Positions 14,178-16,965 of a stretch of DNA of 16,965 bases are shown piece by piece. The stretch lies in assembly GCA_002441445.1 (NCBI GenBank), contig DJWC01000151.1:64461-81425 (forward strand), read 5' to 3'. Position 1 is the first letter of the stretch. Every line of letters begins with the position of its first letter. A program made the position numbers and the translations under genes. The notes under the pieces were generated by a model, which ran no database searches, was not told where the DNA came from, and was given only the letters and a program-made list of their open reading frames with translations. The stretch is from Pusillimonas sp. UBA6240 (lineage in GTDB: Bacteria > Pseudomonadota > Gammaproteobacteria > Burkholderiales > Burkholderiaceae_B).

Positions 14178-15965
14178 ATGAGATACACCCCGCGCGGGCC
14201 CGCGCCCGCAACATCCCGCAGCGACCTGCACGCCATCAAGGAATTGCTGCCCTTCGTCTGGCAGTTCAAATGGCGGGTCCTGGCGGCCATGGCCTGTCTG
14301 GTGGCCGCGAAAATCGCCAGCGTGGCGCTGCCGTTCTACCTGAAAGACGTCGTGGACCGGCTCAGCGTGCCCGCAACCATACTGGCCCTGCCGGTCGCCG
14401 CCTTGCTGGGCTACGGGTTTGCGCGCCTGGCGACCTCGGTGTTCGGCGAGCTGCGGGACGCCCTGTTCGCGCGGGTCACCCAGGGTTCCATACAGCGCAT
14501 CGCCACGCGGCTGTTCGAACATCTGTTTTCCCTGTCGCTGCGTTTCCATATGCAGCGTCAGACCGGCGGGCTCAGCCGCGACATAGAGCGCGGCACCAAG
14601 GGCATCGGCTTCCTGCTCAACTTCACGGTGTTCAATATCCTGCCCACCCTGCTGGAAATAGGCATGGTGGCGGCCGTCCTGCTGTGGCGCTATGACTGGC
14701 CGTTCGCGGTGGTCACCTTGGGCACCATAGCGGCCTATATCGCCTTTACCCTGGCCGTCACTGAAAAGCGCATGGTGTACCGGCGCAGCATGAACGATCT
14801 GGACAGCAAGGCCAACAGCAAAGCCATCGATGCCCTGCTCAACTACGAGACCGTCAAGTACTTCGGCAACGAAGGCTACGAGCTCGACCGCTACGACAAG
14901 AACCTGGGCCGCTGGGTGGATTCCGCCATCAAGAACCAGGTGTCGCTGAATTTCCTGAACATGGGGCAGGGCGCCATCATCACCCTGGGCATCACGCTGC
15001 TGCTGTGGCTGTCGGCCGACGGCGTGGTGGCGGGGACCATGTCGGTGGGCGACGTGGTGCTGGTATCGGCCTACCTGACGCAATTGTATGCGCCGCTCAA
15101 TTTCCTGGGCTTTGTGTACCGGGAAATCAAGCATGCCCTGGCCGACATGGAGCGCATGTTCGGGCTGATGGCGCAAGGGCAGGAAGTGGCGGACGAACCG
15201 GGGGCCCGCAAGCTCAAGGCGGCGCAGGCGAGCGTGGAATTCGAGAACGTGGATTTTTCCTATGAAGCCAACCGCCGGATATTGTTCGGCGTTAATTTCA
15301 CCATTCCCGTGGGCGGCACCCTGGCGGTGGTGGGATCGTCGGGCGCCGGCAAGTCGACGCTGTCCCGCCTGCTGTTCCGCTTCTATGACGTGGATGCGGG
15401 CGCCATCAAGGTGAACGGCATCGATATCCGGCATCTGACGCAGGCCAGCCTGCGCCAGCACATCGGCATCGTTCCCCAGGATACGGTGCTGTTCAATGAC
15501 AGCATCCTCTACAACATCGCCTATGGCAATCCGCTGGCCAGCCACGAAGAAATCGTCCAGGCGGCCAAGGCGGCGAGCATCCATGATTTCATCATGGGCT
15601 TGCCGGAAGGCTACCAGACCCAGGTGGGCGAGCGCGGCCTGAAACTATCGGGCGGCGAAAAACAGCGGGTCGCCATCGCACGGACGCTGCTCAAGGATCC
15701 GCCCATCCTCGTCCTGGACGAGGCCACCAGCGCCCTGGATACGCGCACCGAAAGGGCGATACAGGAGCAGCTGAGCCAGATCGCCAGGAACCGCACTACG
15801 CTGATCATTGCGCACCGTCTGTCCACCATCGTCGATGCGGACGAGATCCTGGTGCTGGAACAGGGCAGGGTGGTCGAACGCGGCACGCATCGCGAGCTGA
15901 TCGCGCACGGCGGCCGCTATATGCAGATGTGGGCCCTGCAGCAATCGGCGGCCGACACGGACTGA
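14178..15965 (+). CDS. Atm1/HMT1-type ABC exporter (fused membrane and ATPase domains)
   Basis: A protein of 595 residues. The N-terminal ~310 residues are a type-I exporter membrane domain with about six helices (FKWRVLAAMACLVAAKIASVALPF is the first); MNDLDSKANSKAIDALLNYETVKYFGNE is the hallmark of the Atm1/ABCB7/HMT1 subfamily. The ATPase domain has Walker A GSSGAGKST (about 388-396), signature LSGGEKQR (about 489-496) and Walker B ILVLDEATSALD (about 509-520), with the H-loop IIAHRLST. It acts as a homodimer in the inner membrane. Characterised bacterial relatives export glutathione conjugates and metal-thiol complexes; mitochondrial Atm1 serves cytosolic Fe-S protein assembly. Neighbouring SUF genes fit a role in sulfur/Fe-S or metal homeostasis. 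The start has a weak ribosome-binding site but gives the family length. Confidence 0.92.
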   Translation: MRYTPRGPAPATSRSDLHAIKELLPFVWQFKWRVLAAMACLVAAKIASVALPFYLKDVVDRLSVPATILALPVAALLGYGFARLATSVFGELRDALFARVTQGSIQRIATRLFEHLFSLSLRFHMQRQTGGLSRDIERGTKGIGFLLNFTVFNILPTLLEIGMVAAVLLWRYDWPFAVVTLGTIAAYIAFTLAVTEKRMVYRRSMNDLDSKANSKAIDALLNYETVKYFGNEGYELDRYDKNLGRWVDSAIKNQVSLNFLNMGQGAIITLGITLLLWLSADGVVAGTMSVGDVVLVSAYLTQLYAPLNFLGFVYREIKHALADMERMFGLMAQGQEVADEPGARKLKAAQASVEFENVDFSYEANRRILFGVNFTIPVGGTLAVVGSSGAGKSTLSRLLFRFYDVDAGAIKVNGIDIRHLTQASLRQHIGIVPQDTVLFNDSILYNIAYGNPLASHEEIVQAAKAASIHDFIMGLPEGYQTQVGERGLKLSGGEKQRVAIARTLLKDPPILVLDEATSALDTRTERAIQEQLSQIARNRTTLIIAHRLSTIVDADEILVLEQGRVVERGTHRELIAHGGRYMQMWALQQSAADTD

Positions 15966-15969
15966 ATCG

Positions 15970-16007
15970 CCGCCGCGGGCCCGCTGCGCGGCGGATGTTT
16001 GATTTTT
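15970..16007 (+). terminator. Probable intrinsic terminator after the Atm1-type gene
   Basis: CCGCCGC 15970-15976 pairs exactly with GCGGCGG 15988-15994 (11-base loop), followed within three bases by the T-rich stretch TTTGATTTTT at 15998-16007. It begins five bases after the stop codon. It separates the exporter gene from the SUF operon promoter. Confidence 0.6.
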
Positions 16008-16038
16008 GTCATCCCGGCGCCACGCCATCCAGAAGTCT

Positions 16039-16070
16039 TTGACTCATATAGTACTAAAGTGGTACTATAT
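16039..16070 (+). promoter_or_regulatory. Promoter of the SUF operon with a perfect Rrf2/IscR-type operator
   Basis: TTGACT at 16039-16044 and TACTAT at 16063-16068 form a strong sigma-70 promoter with an 18-base spacer. Overlapping spacer and -10 is a 25-base palindrome: ATATAGTAC (16046-16054), 7-base spacer TAAAGTG, GTACTATAT (16062-16070), with both arms exact. Length, AT-rich ends and CT-A/T-AG-like centre resemble type-1 sites of IscR. The adjacent regulator very probably binds it and represses its own operon. Confidence 0.82.
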
Positions 16071-16099
16071 CGACATGCTTATAAATGGAGTAAACGCGG

Positions 16100-16594
16100 A
16101 TGCTGCGCATCAGCAAAATCATTGACTACGGGACGATGGTGCTGACCCATATGGCCGCGTGCCCCGATCGCGTTTTCAGTGCCGCGGATCTCGCGTCCAG
16201 CCTCGGGCTGGGGCAGCCCACCGTCAGCAAGATACTGAAGCTGCTGGGCCAGCGCGAGCTGGTGAAGGGCATACGCGGCGCGCGCGGCGGGTATACGCTG
16301 GGGCGACCGGCAAACCTTATAAGTATAGCCCAAATCATCGATGCCCTTGAAGAACAGCCATTCGGGTTGACGGAATGCACCGCCATGCCGGGCGCCTGTA
16401 CGGTCGAGGCCGGTTGCCATATCCGCAGCAATTGGCAACGCATCAACGCCATCGTGCGGCGCACGCTCGAAGAAGTCAGCGTGGCCGACATGGTGCGCCC
16501 CACACCCATAGAATTTCCCCTCACCGCGCATTCGGCGCCCGCGGCAAAAGCCGGGGGCCGCAGCCGCGTTTTGCACGACCTGGAGTCCTCGTAA
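16100..16594 (+). CDS. SUF-system Rrf2/IscR-like Fe-S cluster regulator
   Basis: A protein of 164 residues of the Rrf2 family, the type encoded at the head of suf operons. A winged helix-turn-helix occupies about 10-68 (FSAADLASSLGLGQPTVSKI, then the wing GIRGARGGYTLGRP). Three cysteines, Cys93, Cys100 and Cys106, followed by His107, can ligate a [2Fe-2S] cluster; the spacing is C-X6-C-X5-C, one residue longer in the first gap than the C-X5-C-X5-C of E. coli IscR. It senses Fe-S cluster supply and controls the suf genes. The ATG at 16100 has GGAG nine bases upstream. It is cotranscribed with sufB, whose ATG follows the stop directly (TAAATG), and is likely autoregulated through the palindrome over its promoter. 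Confidence 0.92.
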   Translation: MLRISKIIDYGTMVLTHMAACPDRVFSAADLASSLGLGQPTVSKILKLLGQRELVKGIRGARGGYTLGRPANLISIAQIIDALEEQPFGLTECTAMPGACTVEAGCHIRSNWQRINAIVRRTLEEVSVADMVRPTPIEFPLTAHSAPAAKAGGRSRVLHDLESS

Positions 16595-16965
16595 ATGAAT
16601 CCTGTAACCGAACCCGTGGCGGTCGACCCCATCGGCTCCTTCCTCGATCGCGAATATACCGCGGGGTTTGTGACCGATATCGAGTCTGTCACCATACCCA
16701 AGGGCCTTTCGGAGGATACGATACGCCTGCTGTCGGCCAAGAAGGGCGAGCCCGAATTCATGCTGGAATGGCGTCTGGCGGCCTACCGCCATTGGCTGAC
16801 CATGGACTTGCCCGAATGGGCCAAGGTCAGCTTCCCGCCCATCGACTTCCAGGACATCAGCTATTATTCGGCCCCCAAGAGCAAGGCCGACGGCCCCAAG
16901 AGCCTGGACGAAGTCGACCCCGAATTGCTGCGCACCTACGAAAAGCTGGGCGTGCCGCTGCACGA
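16595..16965 (+). CDS. sufB: Fe-S cluster assembly protein SufB, N-terminal part (3' end outside window)
   Basis: The frame starts at ATG 16595, immediately after the regulator's stop codon, and remains open to the end of the window (123 codons). The protein sequence carries the SufB N-terminal signature: REYTAGFVTDIESVTIPKGL, LLSAKKGEPEFMLEWRLAAY, the ISYYSAPKS motif, and LRTYEKLGVPL. SufB is the scaffold subunit of the SufBC2D complex, which receives sulfur from SufS/SufE and assembles Fe-S clusters in the cytoplasm. The catalytic cysteine and core beta-helix lie beyond the window. SufC, sufD and sufS are expected downstream. The start overlap implies translational coupling to the regulator. 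Confidence 0.95.
   Translation, partial: MNPVTEPVAVDPIGSFLDREYTAGFVTDIESVTIPKGLSEDTIRLLSAKKGEPEFMLEWRLAAYRHWLTMDLPEWAKVSFPPIDFQDISYYSAPKSKADGPKSLDEVDPELLRTYEKLGVPLH

Noticed and set aside
14175..15584. 469-codon minus-strand open frame antisense to the Atm1-type exporter
   Set aside because: His/Gln-rich translation with no family features; the plus strand has all ABC exporter motifs.
16079..16963. 294-codon minus-strand open frame over the SUF regulator and sufB
   Set aside because: Antisense to two convincing plus-strand genes; no domain signature.

Overview
The window is chromosomal DNA from a high-GC betaproteobacterium, most likely Burkholderiales and Alcaligenaceae-like. This rests on the pheT-ihfA-merR order, protein similarity judged by eye, the strong GC-ending codon preference and the hydantoinase/ABC-transporter content. 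No rRNA or tRNA gene and no insertion sequence was found.

Layout: (1) 1-1655, a conserved block: the 3' end of pheT, then ihfA and a MerR-type regulator. (2) 1784-3154, a small protein that is almost only an AraC-type DNA-binding domain, followed by a DUF455 ferritin-like protein. (3) 3240-5182 on the minus strand, an ECF sigma factor and its membrane-bound RskA-like anti-sigma factor, translationally overlapping; the anti-sigma factor carries a very long Pro/Ala/Ser-rich linker built partly from a 15-bp minisatellite. (4) 5454-6466, a compact accessory unit of lower GC: a promoter, a ~70-nt RNA folding into a four-helix structure that ends in a terminator-like U-run, and immediately after it an Abi_2/AbiF-type HEPN ribonuclease gene. 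(5) 6507-13930, a divergent TetR regulator and a five-gene operon: HyuA and HyuB (hydantoinase/oxoprolinase superfamily) plus a complete SsuABC/NMT1-type ABC importer (binding protein, ATPase, permease). (6) 13931-15965, a 14-bp GC-rich tandem repeat upstream of an Atm1/HMT1-type ABC exporter. (7) 16039-16965, a SUF-type Rrf2/IscR-like regulator with a perfect 25-bp palindromic operator over its promoter, followed at once by the 5' part of sufB.

Most notable is region 4. The RNA upstream of the HEPN gene has the organisation of the known abiF RNA motif: an outer P1 stem, an inner P2 stem and two tetraloop hairpins, with the gene right behind. The HEPN catalytic R-X4-H motif is intact. The likely arrangement is an RNA-antitoxin/HEPN-toxin or abortive-infection module, a group recently proposed to be ancestral to Cas13. 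This instance looks complete and was apparently inserted between two ordinary regulatory loci.

Region 5 reads as an inducible uptake-and-hydrolysis pathway for a cyclic amide or hydantoin-like compound, with the TetR protein as probable repressor acting on a palindrome next to a good sigma-70 promoter. Regions 6 and 7 together concern Fe-S cluster and thiol-linked metal homeostasis.
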